The notes below the pieces were generated by a model. It was given only the letters and a program-made list of their open reading frames with translations, ran no database searches and was not told the origin of the DNA. Made by a program: the position numbers and the translations under genes. This document shows, piece by piece, positions 33,536 through 45,885 of a DNA stretch of 64,000 nucleotides. The stretch lies in the NCBI GenBank assembly GCA_017311185.1, contig JAESUZ010000986.1, forward strand, positions 1-64,000, given 5' to 3'. This DNA comes from Proteles cristata cristata. Its lineage: Eukaryota; Chordata; Mammalia; Carnivora; Hyaenidae. Position 1 is the first letter of the stretch, and each line of letters starts with the position of its first letter.

Positions 33536-34792
33536 CTCTTAATGTTTAGTCTTTTCTTAAAGAGAAAGAGTTTTAATGCAGGTGAATTATTTTACAAGCT
33601 GTTTTATGCTGAAAGGAGAGCATGGTGGATCTGGGAAGACAAAATTAATAGCAAACAATTCAATGGTTTGGCACTGAGTGACTTTTTGTATGATTTTCTT
33701 TAATTAGCATCTATTAAGTGACTTTTCTTTATAAACCATTGTAATATAAATAAGCATTTTGGTAAGTGATGTTTAAACTTGAATTCTGGGCCCAAAGAAA
33801 ACTTTTAAAAACTGTCTCCAGTTTAGAGAATACCTATTCTCATGGTTCTCACTGTATTATGTCTGATCTGTTAATAGTCTATGCTAAAACACTCATGCAT
33901 ACTATCTGTATTTCTACACCTATGTCATTATCTGCATCTATAACTATTTTTATTTCTATATATATATGTTATGACTTGCAAAAAAATATCCAACTTGCAT
34001 TCACATTCAGCTCATGTCTTTGGTCAGACATAACCATTGTGAACAGTGTTATAAACTCAGAAGTAAACTAAATGATACAATAATACATGGCACAAAAGCC
34101 ATGTACTTTAGTCCATAGTAAAAACATGGATTTTCTCTCAGGCCTTTATCCAGACAATTATTTATAAAGCAAGATAGATTATAACCAGTGAGACCATACT
34201 GACAGCATGTGGAATAACAGTTTACAGTGGTGGGAGGAGAGAAAGATAAAATACAGATCCAACAACTACAATGCACAGAAGTCTGGATTTATTTTATATA
34301 GCAGCAAAAGCCTTATAAGCATGAATTCTCCAGAGGACCTTGAGTCATCAAAAGCTTATAATAATTTATTTCAGAAATGGCTGAAATAAATTATAACTTC
34401 TTAAAAGGAATAAAGTTTTGAAGAGCATATAATTAAATCCTTGATAATATAAAAGAATTTATGTTATTAAAGAATCTGAGACTTACAAGAGAATGGAGTC
34501 AGAAAGCTGAATGGAATTAAGGTAGAAAGTTTATCTTGAAAATTCTTCCACGTTAAATATTCTAAGTACAGAATAGAAAGATACAGTTAATTGGAGGTGA
34601 AGAAAGTAATTGTTATTGAATGGATTTCTGGCAGTAATTGAAAAGAGATATTTCCACACAACCAATTATTAAGCCTCATAAAATTAAAATTTTATCTAAC
34701 ATTTGAAGTATTTGATCTAGAATTTTAAGAGAAATTTAAGAGCAGATAGGTCTGAAGGAAGGAATTTTATTGCCTTTGTTAGAGCTTTTTAG
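33536..34792. other. A/T-rich sequence, no gene seen
   Basis: ORFs of up to 101 codons (33766-34071, +) show no domain. Possible traces of old L1 near 33900-34000 are too weak to call. Confidence 0.4.
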
Positions 34793-35015
34793 TGCTTAAG
34801 AACATAACTTTAGAAAGAGACCAAACTGGGTTTAGGTTATGGTGTGATCACTGGGTTTTTCTTCCCCAAACCCTAGGTTCCTCATCTGCAAAATGGAACT
34901 AGAAATCTCCACCTCATGGGATAATGGTGAAGATGCCATGGAATGAAGGTAAAGGACTTAGTACAGTACCTGGCCCAAGGTTTCAAACATTCAGTAGATA
35001 TTAAATATTACAATT
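34793..35015 (+). repeat. MIR SINE, long copy
   Basis: AGTGCTTAAGAACATAACTT head, TCCTCATCTGCAAAATGGAA core, CACCTCATGGGATAATGGTG and AGTACAGTACCTGGCCCAAG 3' region in MIR order. The following young SINE used its 3' flank as target. Confidence 0.85.
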
Positions 35016-35031
35016 ATCATTGTTTCTTTTA

Positions 35032-35269
35032 TTTATTTTTTTTTTATAATTTTTTTAAATGTTTTTGTTTTATTTATTTCTAGGAGAGAGAGAGAGACAG
35101 TATGAGCAGGGGAGGGTCAGAGAGAGAGGGAATCACAGACTGAAACAGGCTCCAGGCTCTGAGCTGGCAGTCAGCACAGAGCCCGACGCGGGGCCCGAAC
35201 CCACGAACCGCGAGATCATGACCTAAGCGAAAGTCGGACGCTTAACCGACTAAGCCACCCAGGCGCCCA
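35032..35269 (-). mobile_element. Young CAN-SINE with 16-bp perfect TSD
   Basis: Reverse head GGGCGCCTGGGTGGCTTAGT, TCGCTTAGGTCATGATCTCG, B box GGTTCGTGGGTTCGGGCCCC and tail with AAATAAAACAAAAACATTT. TSD ATCATTGTTTCTTTTA is exact at 35016-35031 and 35270-35285. Near-consensus with CpGs kept, like the copies at 27687 and 63062. Confidence 0.97.
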
Positions 35270-35285
35270 ATCATTGTTTCTTTTA

Positions 35286-36479
35286 GGCAGAAGTCTGAAA
35301 GTGAAGAAGCACTGGAAAATTCATACAAAAGCATCAGCTATCAGTCCCATAATTTGGGATTAAGGATTGAAATCAGGTTTTATTTTCATCTGTTTTTGTT
35401 TCTTTGGTCTTAATTTTAAAAACTTGAGGAAGCCCCCAGAAATAGCTGACTGCTTTTCGAGGGTGTCCCTCATTGCTTGTGGGCTCCATCTGGATTGCAG
35501 ACATTATTTCACCTACTTGACAGAGGAGGAGGTCCCTGAGGTTAAGTGTTCTTCACAACAGACACCCAGATCGAAGGCGGAGTTAAAGTATGCCCCAGGT
35601 CGCATAACTCATTCTCTGTTCAAGAATCTTCCCTAATCCCTGGTGCCATTTGGGAATGGTTTCAAAGGCATTCCAACTGCAAAATCATGCCAGTGCACTG
35701 GTTATCAATTATTTTGTTGATCCTTTAGCAAATCCTCAAACTGATTTTTCTGCCCTCCTGGGACACAAATCACAAAGCTGACCTTAACCGCTTTGGCATC
35801 CCCCTCTACTCCCAAGGCACACAAAAGAGCAATGCAGGGCTAGTGATTTATTGTTTTCCCACGCAGGTCACCCTCGAGCCCAGACAGATAGAGAAGATCT
35901 GTCTTTAATGAGAGAAATGTACCATTACTTGGTCATAAATTCAACTTAATGGTAATTTTAGTAGGGCAGCTTGCCCAGGCTTTGTAAAAACACAAATCAA
36001 AAATCCCAAATTCCAGGCATATCCTCCTAGAAACTCTTTTGGCAACTCCATTCCCTTTGCTTTTTAAGGAAATCCATTTCCCTAGTTATAGCCCCTAGTT
36101 GCTTAGGGTAGATTTGCACAAAGTCTAGAATCACTGTGGCAGCAGAGAGGGGAGTGGGTGGCATGCTGCTCAGATTATTTTTGCCAAGCATTAGGCCTTG
36201 ACTTCAGTTGTCAAGGAGGCACAAATGAACTGACACACAGATTCAGTATACAGTCCAGGAAAAGTCATTTGCAATGAGAGTATTCAGACAATTCTGTCTA
36301 AGGAAAGGTTTTATTTTTTCAAATCATCATGTCCTTGGCCAGTTCTAAACTGACTAATTAGTCCTTACCAGTCTTAGATTGTAGAACGCATTTTTATCCC
36401 CAGAGTTGACTTAATTTGAGTTGCTGGGTTAGAAGTATATATAGAGTATGTTCAGACATAATAGTACCAGATATCTTGC
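35286..36479. other. Unique-looking sequence; weak MIR-like trace
   Basis: No credible gene. The part 35505-35595 (TTGACAGAGGAGGAGGTCCC, TGAGGTTAAGTG) resembles a reversed MIR core. An 89-codon + ORF over it is probably chance. Confidence 0.4.
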
Positions 36480-36725
36480 CACACTCTTAGAGGTAGATTC
36501 GACTGTATCTTCTTATCTTGTATCATATCCTGTGCTCACTTCCATCATAACAACTAGCAGCTCCTTTTGTGCTTAATTATTCACATACATTGCCATCTAC
36601 TACACTGTGTCCTCCCAGGTGTAGGGTGATGTCATATCTGAGCATGTTCCTCTGGTTTCTAGCCCAGTGCCTGACGTGTGATAGATGTATAGTTAACATT
36701 TGTTGAATGAACAGAAGTATGAATA
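36480..36725 (+). mobile_element. L2 3' end, sense
   Basis: GTTTCTAGCCCAGTGCCTGA, ATAGTTAACATTTGTTGAAT, GAACAGAAGTATGAATAAAT is the L2 3' terminus; the part upstream is diverged. Confidence 0.75.
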
Positions 36726-37416
36726 AATGAAGCTCATGCGTTTCCAGTAAGGTCTGACTTTGAAGTCAGGGAGCCTGGTAAATGGCCATTTCTTTCTGTT
36801 TTCAAGATGATATACTTGGCTAGAAGAGGCAGTGTTCTGGAAGACAGTGGAGAAAAAACAGAACTGAGAACAACTGCCTCCCATAGGTAGGGTAACTGGA
36901 GTCTATTAAAAATACTACTTCATTAATTTGAACAAATATGTATAGGTTGCCAACATAGCTAAAGCACTTGTGCCAGCAACTGAAAAACAGTCACAGAACT
37001 AGAAAGAACTAATTTGTTAGTCTTTAGGACTAATACCCAATGTATAATTTTATCATACATTATTTTTTTTCCCAACAACATAGCTTTCTCCAGAGAAAAG
37101 ACGTGAAATTCTAGCTCTTCTTCTCTGATTTGGTTTTGTAGGTGACACTCCTTTCCTCAGTTGTAGAGGGAAGTTTAACTGAAAGTTTATTTGTGTTGCT
37201 GTTTGGTCATCTAGCATATGAGAAGGTTAGGATTAGAGAAGGAAGGGAGGTCTGGAACACCCATGGAATGGCATGTTTGGATCCTTATAATTCTCTGGGA
37301 AAAATGATGGAGAGCTATCATTTGTATACCTTTCATTTACATGATGTCAATTTACATATGTCAATTATCTCTCTGTGAAACTGGGGAAAAAGAGTTCAAC
37401 AATAACAACCAAAAGA
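36726..37416. other. Unique-looking sequence, no gene seen
   Basis: No coding or repeat signal that I can support. Confidence 0.45.
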
Positions 37417-37600
37417 CAGTGGCTCCCAAGCTTGGGCAAACATCAGAATCACCAGGAGGCCTTATTAAGACACAGATTGCTGGGTGCTACCTCCAGGGTT
37501 CCTGAGTCAGTCATTCTGGGTTAGGATTCCAGCAGTTGTATTTCTATAAAGTTCCTAGGCAGCCCAGATGACACTGGTCCAGGACCAGCTGACTTGAGGT
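37417..37600 (+). repeat. MER5-type hAT-Charlie DNA transposon fossil
   Basis: CAGTGGCTCCCAAGCTTGGG, ACATCAGAATCACCAGGAGG, ACACAGATTGCTGGGTGCTA, CAGCAGTTGTATTTCTATAA and a terminal GGTCCAGGACCAGCTGACTT match the non-autonomous MER5-like layout. Confidence 0.8.
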
Positions 37601-38924
37601 AAGCCCCAATACCTACCTTCTTCCAAGTCTTGTTCTGCTATTCTCTTGTATAACCCCATGGGGTGATTCTATTTTTATGGTTTTGTTAGGGTAGTCTTGG
37701 CCTTGGGTGAAAGAAAATCCGTTTGAATTATTTTGTAGCCATTTCTTAGTGGCCCAGGGCAACATTTTTGTGTCAGGTATTTTCATTTTGCCATTTAGCC
37801 TATGTATTTAAGAGCTGCCTCTCCTGCCATTAGTTGGATATAAAAACAATGGTGATATCAATGAAAACAACACATAAGCCCACTTCTAACAAAGACATAT
37901 ATTCATGTTAAGTGTTTTACTTATGCCACTGGCCTTGTGTGAATAACTACCTGAAATGATTAATTTAATGTTAGCTCTTGGATTCATTCTTCTTTCTCTC
38001 ATCTGCTCTGACTAGGAAAATAATTGTAGCTTCAGTCTAAATGGGGAAATATCAGCCAGGTCTTTCTGTCTCCTAGATAGTTCCTGTAGTCCAGCCAAAC
38101 TATCTGGCTTTCTGATTAGACAGTTTTTATAAAGAGGAAAAAATGTTTCCCCAAGAATCATTTTTAGTTATTTTCCCCTTTCATGATGAAAGGCTTATCT
38201 AAAAGCCCAAACTTCATTCAGGATTCTTCCCCATTCTTTGTCATCACCCATCCTTCCCTGACCCTACTCACCCCTCAGACAGCCAGGGATTTAAAAATAT
38301 GTTGGAAGATTTTAATAGTGTCTGCAGAGGAGAATTATATTCTTCTGTAATGTAGCATTCGGACACTAAGCACAGAGATAGCACATTCTGTCTAGCTCAT
38401 GTAATTAATTTCATGATATTGTTTTAGTTGTGGTGTAGCTTAATCATTGGCTATGCACAGCTTATACCACATAGTTAAAATAATTATGGGGATTTGATAA
38501 AATAATACTTTGAATTCACATGATTCTTCTTTTCCAATGGGCTCCACACTTTAAAATAAAAGAGAGCAAAGAAAAATAGTTGATGCCAGCATTCATCTGC
38601 ACCTTGTCAGGGCTGGCCAGGAAACTATTTCTTTATTTCAGGTTCTGTTCTACCTGCCCAAGGTAACATTTTATCCAGTACTCAAAGATCCTGAAGATAG
38701 TGTGAAATGATGCATACCATGTTTGACAGCTAATATTTAATACAGACTGTATATCTAGTAACCTACATAAGCTTGTGTGGATGTATTAGTTCTAAATCCA
38801 ATGTTTTGTTTATATAACTGATGATTGCTGTCTTCATTAGCAGTTCTTTACTTTCAGAAGAGAGCAATCTGATCATAGATCTTTCTTAGAACTACTCTAC
38901 AATTTATATGGCTTATTAAATATT
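37601..38924. other. Unique-looking sequence, no gene seen
   Basis: About 1.3 kb without recognised features. Confidence 0.45.
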
Positions 38925-39760
38925 CATGCATGTATTCATTCATACATTCATACAGAGTAGTATGCCTACTATGTGCCAAATGCTATTCTAAACTCGACAG
39001 TAAACACATTAAACAAAATTCCTACCCTCATGGCACTGATGTAGGGGATATTCCAGATGTAGGGGAGCTCATGACAGTAAACAAACAACAAAATAATGAC
39101 TTCAGATATTATTAGTCTTATGAGTAAAATAAATCAGGGTTGGAGAATCGAAAGTGCCTAGAGTGGGGCAGTTTTAGATAGATCAGGAAATATCTTTTTA
39201 AGAAGATAACATTTGAACAGAGTCCTGATGATGAGAAGGAATTAAACATGTGAAGTTTAGGGGAAAGGGGGAAGTTCTAGGCAGAAGGAAGAGAAAGTGT
39301 AAGGGGCTGAATCTATTTTGAGCTTCTTGGCCCTGGGAACATCAGGCAGGGTAGAGGGGCTGGAGCATAATTAGAAAAGGGGAGAAACATTGTGGCTGGC
39401 ACAAAGGCAGAGGCCAGGTCAGAGGGCTGTGCCCCATGGCTATAAGACTGGACTTTAAGGTGATGGTAGGTCTTAGAGGGTTTATATTGCCTGATTTACA
39501 TTTTTGAAAGATCACTCTGGCTGAGGAGATAAGACTTATAAAAGAATTGAGATGGAAAAACTAAAGAATACAAGACTTTTTTTTTTAGACATTTGAGTTT
39601 GAGATAGGTGTTACACATCCAAGTGAGGAATCTAAAATAAATCTGGAACTCAAGAAATAGGTCCAAGTTGGAGACATATATGTGGGTGTTCTTACTCCTT
39701 ACATATGGTCTTTATTACCTAAGCTGGATCTGGGATGAGTAGGGAACTGGGGAAATGAGG
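38925..39760 (-). mobile_element. L2 LINE, about 0.8 kb, antisense
   Basis: From 38930 the + strand reads the reversed L2 end (ATTCATTCATACATTCAT, CTATGTGCCAAATGCTATTC), CTCATGGCACTGATG, ACATTTGAACAGAGTCCTGA, TTGAAAGATCACTCTGGCTG and, near 39590, GAGTTTGAGATAGGTGTTAC. The latter part is the antisense of the L2 reverse transcriptase gene. No frames survive. Confidence 0.82.
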
Positions 39761-39795
39761 TGAATCAGCAAAGGAAATATATGTATCATTGCCCT

Positions 39796-39925
39796 ATCCT
39801 AAATGAGGTTTTATTTAAATGTTATTTGTTTGTTTGTTTTGAGTAAAGTTGATACACAGTGTTATATTAGATTCAGGTGTGCAACATAGAGATTCAACAA
39901 GTTTATACATTATGTTATGCTTTTT
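39796..39925 (-). mobile_element. L1 3' UTR fragment
   Basis: AGTTGATACACAGTGTTATA, TTAGATTCAGGTGTGCAACA, TAGAGATTCAACAAGTTTAT is a reversed L1 3' UTR pattern; a 5'-truncated old insertion. Confidence 0.65.
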
Positions 39926-40447
39926 TATAATGCATTTAATGAATAATAGGAAGTAACAGAGTATGACTTTAATGCTATTTATTTGTTTGTTTAATGAAAT
40001 AGAGCAAAATTTAGATATCCAAATAAATCTTATCCTTCAAAGGAGCCACTTTGGAGGGCCAGTTAATTGGCCTAACAATGCTTTCATTGCTTAGAACTTT
40101 CTTGGAATGATTGGGACTCACTTTTAGATTTGCTTATGCCACATGAGAAAGTCAGCCTAACTTTTTCATAAAACTTTATCTCATTTTTATTTAAAAAGTA
40201 GAACTGGATTGACAATTTTGTAACAAAATTTTGTTCTTGTTGTTGTTTTTTGATAAAACCAAATATTTCACCATAGATGAGTTGACATCATACATGATTT
40301 TAAAGTGAATTTGTCACTTGCTTTGGGGATTCTCAGAACAACATCTGGGTATGTTTTGAGCAATAAAGAAGTGATTGGGATAAGTATCACCTTCCATGTG
40401 ATAATTTGAAGAAAATGCTGTTTATCTGTGTTTGAAGCTTCAATTTT
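39926..40447. other. A/T-rich sequence, no gene seen
   Basis: No recognised features. Confidence 0.45.
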
Positions 40448-40570
40448 AGTCATTCATTCACTTATTCATTCATGAAAAAATGTGTTATCTGCTACATACC
40501 AGGTGGTTTTCTAAGCAGTGAAAAGGCTGCTATAAGCAATAAAAAGAATAAGACAATGCTAATTCTCAGA
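40448..40570 (-). mobile_element. L2 3' end remnant, antisense
   Basis: TAGTCATTCATTCACTTATT, GTTATCTGCTACATACCAGG, AGCAGTGAAAAGGCTGC is the reversed L2 terminus, diverged. Confidence 0.6.
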
Positions 40571-42274
40571 ACTTCATTTTTGGCCTAAAAGATTAGTACA
40601 TCTTAGCCTTAAAAACCCCATTTCTGCAAATGGCTCCATTAATCAATTTACTGAAACAAAAACATTTACATGAAGGAGTAAAATTTAACTTTATCTTTGC
40701 CTTCCCCATCTGTTTTCCTCTTCCTGTCATATTTCCAGAAACTTAACTCTCAACCTATGATTTTTAAGTTTAAAGTAATCTGTTCCTATATGCCATAAGA
40801 TCCCGTTCAGACATGGAACACCCTATTAACTTTCTTTCTCCCCCATTTTGTTACTATAAGATGCTGAGAAATTTCTGGGATTGGATTCTAATTTATTAAT
40901 TAGTTCATAGTACGGTGTAAATGATTTGATGTTGATTTACTATGGCCTGAGTTTTTATTTTATCACAAAAAAAGACTTAGAGCAAAGAAATACATTTATA
41001 ATGATGGAAAGTAAAGCATTTGCAAGGAGTAAAATGATGTATTTCTTGGCTGAGAGCCTTCTTCATGTCTCTGAAATCACAGCCTATACAGCTCACTTAA
41101 ATTGGCAATCATAATCTCCAAGAACAAGAAACTTTCAGTTTCCCCTTGATGCCACTATTTCTCTTCCTTTTTAAGAAATATTCTGTAGCCCTCCAGGACC
41201 ATATAATAATGTTAGCAAGCAATCCTCATAGTTTTGCTAGAGAAATGGACCAAATTTTGCCTTGGCTTTTGTTTAACTGGAAGGTGCCTACCCACTGAGC
41301 TGGGGGCTCTCCACTACCATTGCTCCTTCAGCCTTGTGCAGCATATTATTACAATCAGCTTCACTTGTTCCTAGTTCTTTCAGCATCTGTAGTGGCAGCT
41401 GGCGCATCTCCCACTTCATCAGGAAGTGCATTCAAGGGTATCCGGCTAGAAAGCTCCCCCAGCAAGCGCTTCTTCATATTACAAACTGAAGAAGCAGGTT
41501 TCAGTTGGAGGTATTCATATTTGGGGTCAAGTAAGGTAGAGTAAAGTTGGGGAGACCTTCCATCATCAAAATATCTTCAGTCATGGGTGAGACCAGTAAA
41601 AAAAAGAAATCCGTTATTTTTTCTAGCAGACTGGCATTCCTTTGACCCTGGTTTAATCAGAAAAGGGATGAGCAGAATTATGCGATTGGCACAGCCTTTG
41701 TTTGTTTTCTAAATTCTCATAGAGAATTGCTCTCATACCATGGGTTTCCCTCAAGATCTACAGTTCTGATTGCTATGGTTCACTTTTGTGTGGAGTTTTC
41801 TGCATATTGCCTTTGGACACCCATATCTATCTTTATTCCTGCAGTTAACAGGAAAATTCCATTGTACCAATTGTGGTTTTGCTTTTTTCCTCCCTGAAAA
41901 ACAACTTCTGTTGTCCTCTACCTGCCTTTACCTCCTGTACTAATGTGTAATTGCTTGTTGGGGAGATAGTAATGGCAATCGGCACACATCACAAAACTGT
42001 TGTGGTTAATTAGGGAGGAGAGATGTGGTGTTGGAGGTTTAGTTCATGTGAAAGTAACTGTGGCCCAGACACAACTTGTGTATTTTCTCTCTGGGGAAGA
42101 GCTTTGGGACAACATCTCTCAAGGTCATTCATTTTTATCTTTTAATTTTTTAGCATGCCATGCATCCAGTACTGAGCATAGAGCCAGAAGTGTTGTTAGC
42201 CTTCAACAGTCTTTGGAAGATAGTGAGATAGATGTGTCTTTTAAAGAAAGACTAACTGGAGTGTGATATGTTTA
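40571..42274. other. Unique-looking sequence, no gene seen
   Basis: 1.7 kb. A 74-codon + ORF (41320-41544) and an 88-codon + ORF (42000-42266) have no recognised domain, no matching exon-like splice sites that I can defend, and are within chance length. Confidence 0.45.
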
Positions 42275-42365
42275 AGGAAGCTAACAGTTATCTTGTGCTT
42301 ACTTTGTGCCAGCCACTATGCTAGGAATTTATGCATGTGTTATCTTGTGTCATAAAGTTTCAATT
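42275..42365 (-). repeat. MIR SINE 3' part, antisense
   Basis: CTTACTTTGTGCCAGCCACT, ATGCTAGGAATTTATGCATG, TGTTATCTTGTGTCATAAAG follows the reversed MIR 3' region. Confidence 0.6.
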
Positions 42366-42729
42366 ATTTTTTTGTGTATATTAGTTAGAATATAGATTTT
42401 ATTTAGTTTTATTTAAGTCTTGTTTTCATTAATTTTGTCTGAAATGTTACCTATGTCATTTTGTACTTGAGGGAAAGTGAATTTGATACTATAAAAGAGC
42501 AGTGGTGGTAGTAAATAATTCAGAATTAGACCTGTTCATGAAGTACATAAATTCAAAATGCACACACACATTTAAATTACAGAATTAGGACTAGTTGGTC
42601 AACACAACCAGAGTCAAGTGGGCTCACAGAGTAATTCCAAGAATTTGGCACTGTGGTACTATTGACACCGTTAATATTTCCAGACATCCCCCTTCAGCAA
42701 TGCCCTTTGCCATATAACATGTTAGTAAG
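42366..42729. other. No gene seen
   Basis: No recognised features. Confidence 0.4.
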
Positions 42730-43065
42730 CAGTTCTCAGAGTTAGACTCTATTTTCCAACATCCTTAAAATTAGATGTGGCCATGTAACTTACTTTGGCC
42801 AATGAAATATGAGCAGATTAATTAGTGTTACCTTCATGTACAAGCATTTAAAGCCAGTGCACAAATCATCTTTGCATCCTGTCACCATCACGACCAACAG
42901 CATTCCAGAGGGAGAGGCTCTGCCAGCCATATCCTAAGGAAGGATAACATGAAGTCAAGTTCACTACTAATACAGCATAAGTAAGAAATAAACTCATTCT
43001 AAGACATTGAGATTTTGGTATTGTATGTTACTGAGCCACAACCTAGATCATTCTACCTAATAATG
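42730..43065 (+). mobile_element. Ancient MaLR/MLT1-like LTR
   Basis: TTAGATGTGGCCATGTAACT, TTTGGCCAATGAAATATGAG, then AAGAAATAAACTCATTCTAA, GACATTGAGATTTTGGTATT, GTTACTGAGCCACAACCTAG is the layout of an old MaLR LTR, including its AATAAA region. No internal retroviral sequence attached. Confidence 0.62.
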
Positions 43066-43184
43066 TAGGCTCTATCCATCCAGAAAGTAGAAATCCTGAA
43101 AAGTCCTTCCTAAATATATCTTCTTTCCTTATCTGAGTGGTTTAAGCAGAGGTTTGAACTGACCAGGCCCTTGTGATGATTGGA

Positions 43185-43390
43185 TAGTCTAGAAGTTAAG
43201 AGGTCTGCACAGTCAGGCTGTTTCTGTTCGAGTACTAGCTATTTTCCACCTGTAAAGACTTGAATGAGTTACTTAATCTCTGCATCTCAATTTCCACATT
43301 TGGAAAATTAGGACAATTAAAGTTCTTACCATACAAGGCTATTGTGAAGTGAGGTAAAATAACATATTAGAAACACTTAGCTTGGAGGAT
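43185..43390 (+). repeat. MIR SINE
   Basis: AGTCTAGAAGTTAAGAGGTC head, GAATGAGTTACTTAATCTCT, GCATCTCAATTTCCACATTT core, CTATTGTGAAGTGAGGTAAA and GAAACACTTAGC 3' part: a nearly complete MIR. Confidence 0.88.
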
Positions 43391-45734
43391 AACCCTTTTA
43401 AGGTCTTGGCAAGGGAGAGAAATGAGGAGTTACTAAAAAGGGGCATAAAGTTTCTGTCACACAAGATAAATTAGCTCTAGGATCTGCTGTACAACATGTA
43501 TCTAAAGTTAATAATCACATAGTGTACACTTAAGCATTTGTTAAGAGTGAATATCACTTTAAGTGTTCTTTCTACAATAATTAAAAATAAACATTAGCTA
43601 TCATTCTGCTATCTGGTACCATTTGAGACTGGTTTTATGGATCCTGTCTTCTTACAGTCTGATTGTTTGGGTAACTGATCCTTAAAGTTCCTTCCAGCTC
43701 TAAAACTCTATGCTTCCACGAAATACCTTGCTTTCTGGTCCCTAACTTTCCTTAGAGTAGCTTTTGCTATGGTTTGAGTTTTGTGGTACATAAAGAAACA
43801 GATGCCAGCAGTTTCTCTGGCTTAGCAAGAAATCATCTACCAAAAAATCAATTTATTCTGCTTCAAATTTCTGCTGCTTGTCCACTCCATCATTTCTTGA
43901 AGTTGTTCCAGAATTCTACTTGACTTTGTAGTGCTTGCTTCTTTCTCATTCTGAAATATATTTTTATTTTTGGCTTTTGACACTGGACAACATAAATTTT
44001 CCTTTTAATAGACTTGATCATACATATGGTAAATAAGACCAGGACTATGTCAAGGAAATTTCCTCCAAGAGATTATGGAGGGTTTTGATGGTAAGTGTAC
44101 TAAGATCTTCTAGAGACTGCAGAGGGTATAGGAGAAACACTTGTTGTTAGACAGATAGTGACTTTAATATTATAACAAAACATTTCATATGCACATACTT
44201 GTAGGAATATTTCTGATTTGCTGTGTGTATTTGCCAGTGCTCTCTCTGGGAAAGAATGCATTGTCCCCTGAAAAAGTCATCATTGGCTAAAAATGTTTTG
44301 TTAAAATTAAAAAGTTCAGTCTTAAGTATCTTGTTAGTGCGGTTGGGATAAGTGACTATTGCTTTGAAATGTAGATGTGGATTGTGAAGCTGTGAACAGG
44401 ATTGCACAAAGAAATTGGCATTGTCCAGGATGAAGGAAAAAGGGCTGGACCTGTGTCAGATGTGAGCAGGTAATGCCAACGTTATTTGTTGAAAAGATGA
44501 TGAGGAAGGAGGATGGTTGAGTTCCTGGGACAATAGCCTGAGAGCTCAGGAAAGTGGAAAGAGAAGAGGGCAGGAAAAGTGGCCCGAGGGTGGGGGAGGT
44601 GAGAAATACTGGGCAGGAAGAGAGAGATCAGAGAGGATGCAGAATAAAGGCAGGGCAGCAGACAAAGCCCTCAGGACCAAAAGCCAGAGAGAATCCCAGT
44701 TTGTTTTGTCCAGAGACAGGAAAAAGGACATCCTCTAAAGGGACCTAGGTTAAGGGCTGGAGGGAGAAGATAGATAACAGGAAAGAACCCAGCTTCTCTG
44801 GGGACCCAAAGAGCAAAGCCTGCTCCACCATCCTACCCTCCCTTTATTCCTGCGCTAACATTTCTCATAAGATAATAGTTTAACATGAGTCTAGAAGGTA
44901 GAAATGGAACAAACTGTCTGAAAGAGAGAACCTGAGCCCCCAAGCCAGGAGACTGCCAGGGAAAGCCTACCAGGAAGGCCAGCATCATAATGGAGCCTGC
45001 AGTCATAGGTCATGCCAGGAAGGGCTTGTCTCATACTTTGAAAGCATTCTTTTATTGAATAAGTGAGTACATGGAGTGGGAAGCATTGAACTTAAGCTGA
45101 GCTTACCAGCAGCATTCTATTCCAACTCTAGAAGCTGAGACCCTGAAATTTCCTCACAGATGGGAAAGTGCTTTGTCTGGAGTTGATGCCCAACAGATAC
45201 TCTGTGAGGGAGAGGACTCTGGAAGCTGAGTCAGATGTGAGTGGGGGTGGAAAGAAAGGAGTAGGAGAAACACCCTGTGTTGGAAAGCAAGTGTATTGTG
45301 GCAATTCCCTTTTTTCCCTCCCCCAGCTCTCCGATTGGGTGAGTAATGGGGAACACAGATTGGGAAATCATCACACTAGGGTTACTTTCACATGATGGCA
45401 TTTTGTAATTTTCTGTAACATTTCCATCATCTGGGCTGTATTGGGGGTAGGGTGTCACTGAAAATCCAAAGCAAATACAAGAACAGTTTGGAAAACAACC
45501 AGTGCTAGACGAATTTCCAGAATCCTCTGTTAATTCAATGTCATGAATCCTTAGCTATTTTCCCTTTGTAGGGTTTATGGATCCAGGTTGGATCAGATCT
45601 AATTTATCTTAAGGGACTTTCAATGCCCCAGTTTGGGTAACTAGATCCTTGACTTGAATCTTTCCTTCTGAGGGGTCTTTTCAAACGTTTTCTGGGAGGA
45701 TAGCCTTAGGTGCTTTTACCTTAAACTCCAGTTT
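43391..45734. other. Unique-looking sequence, purine-rich patch at 44460-44800
   Basis: No recognised gene or repeat. The patch at 44460-44800 is rich in GGA/GAG motifs and gives overlapping 60-73 codon ORFs on both strands. Nothing here meets promoter or exon criteria from sequence alone. Confidence 0.45.
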
Positions 45735-45885
45735 TCTACTTATTAGTTATATCCTTAGGAAAGTACCTTACTTCTCTGAACTTCAGTTTCCTTGTCTATG
45801 AAATAGAGTACCACCACTACCATATAAGGAAATTCTATGAACTGATGACATGACATATTTGAAAAGTGCCAAGACATGTGGCATA
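45735..45885 (+). repeat. MIR SINE
   Basis: TACTTATTAGTTATATCCTT, AGGAAAGTACCTTACTTCTC, GAACTTCAGTTTCCTTGTCT, ATGAAATAGAG is the MIR core, with a 3' part ending near GAAAAGTGCCAAGAC. Confidence 0.85.

Noticed and set aside
35367..35636. 89-codon plus ORF with CpGs as a possible exon
   Set aside because: It overlaps a reversed MIR-like segment, and no acceptor or donor pair with frame continuity could be defended.
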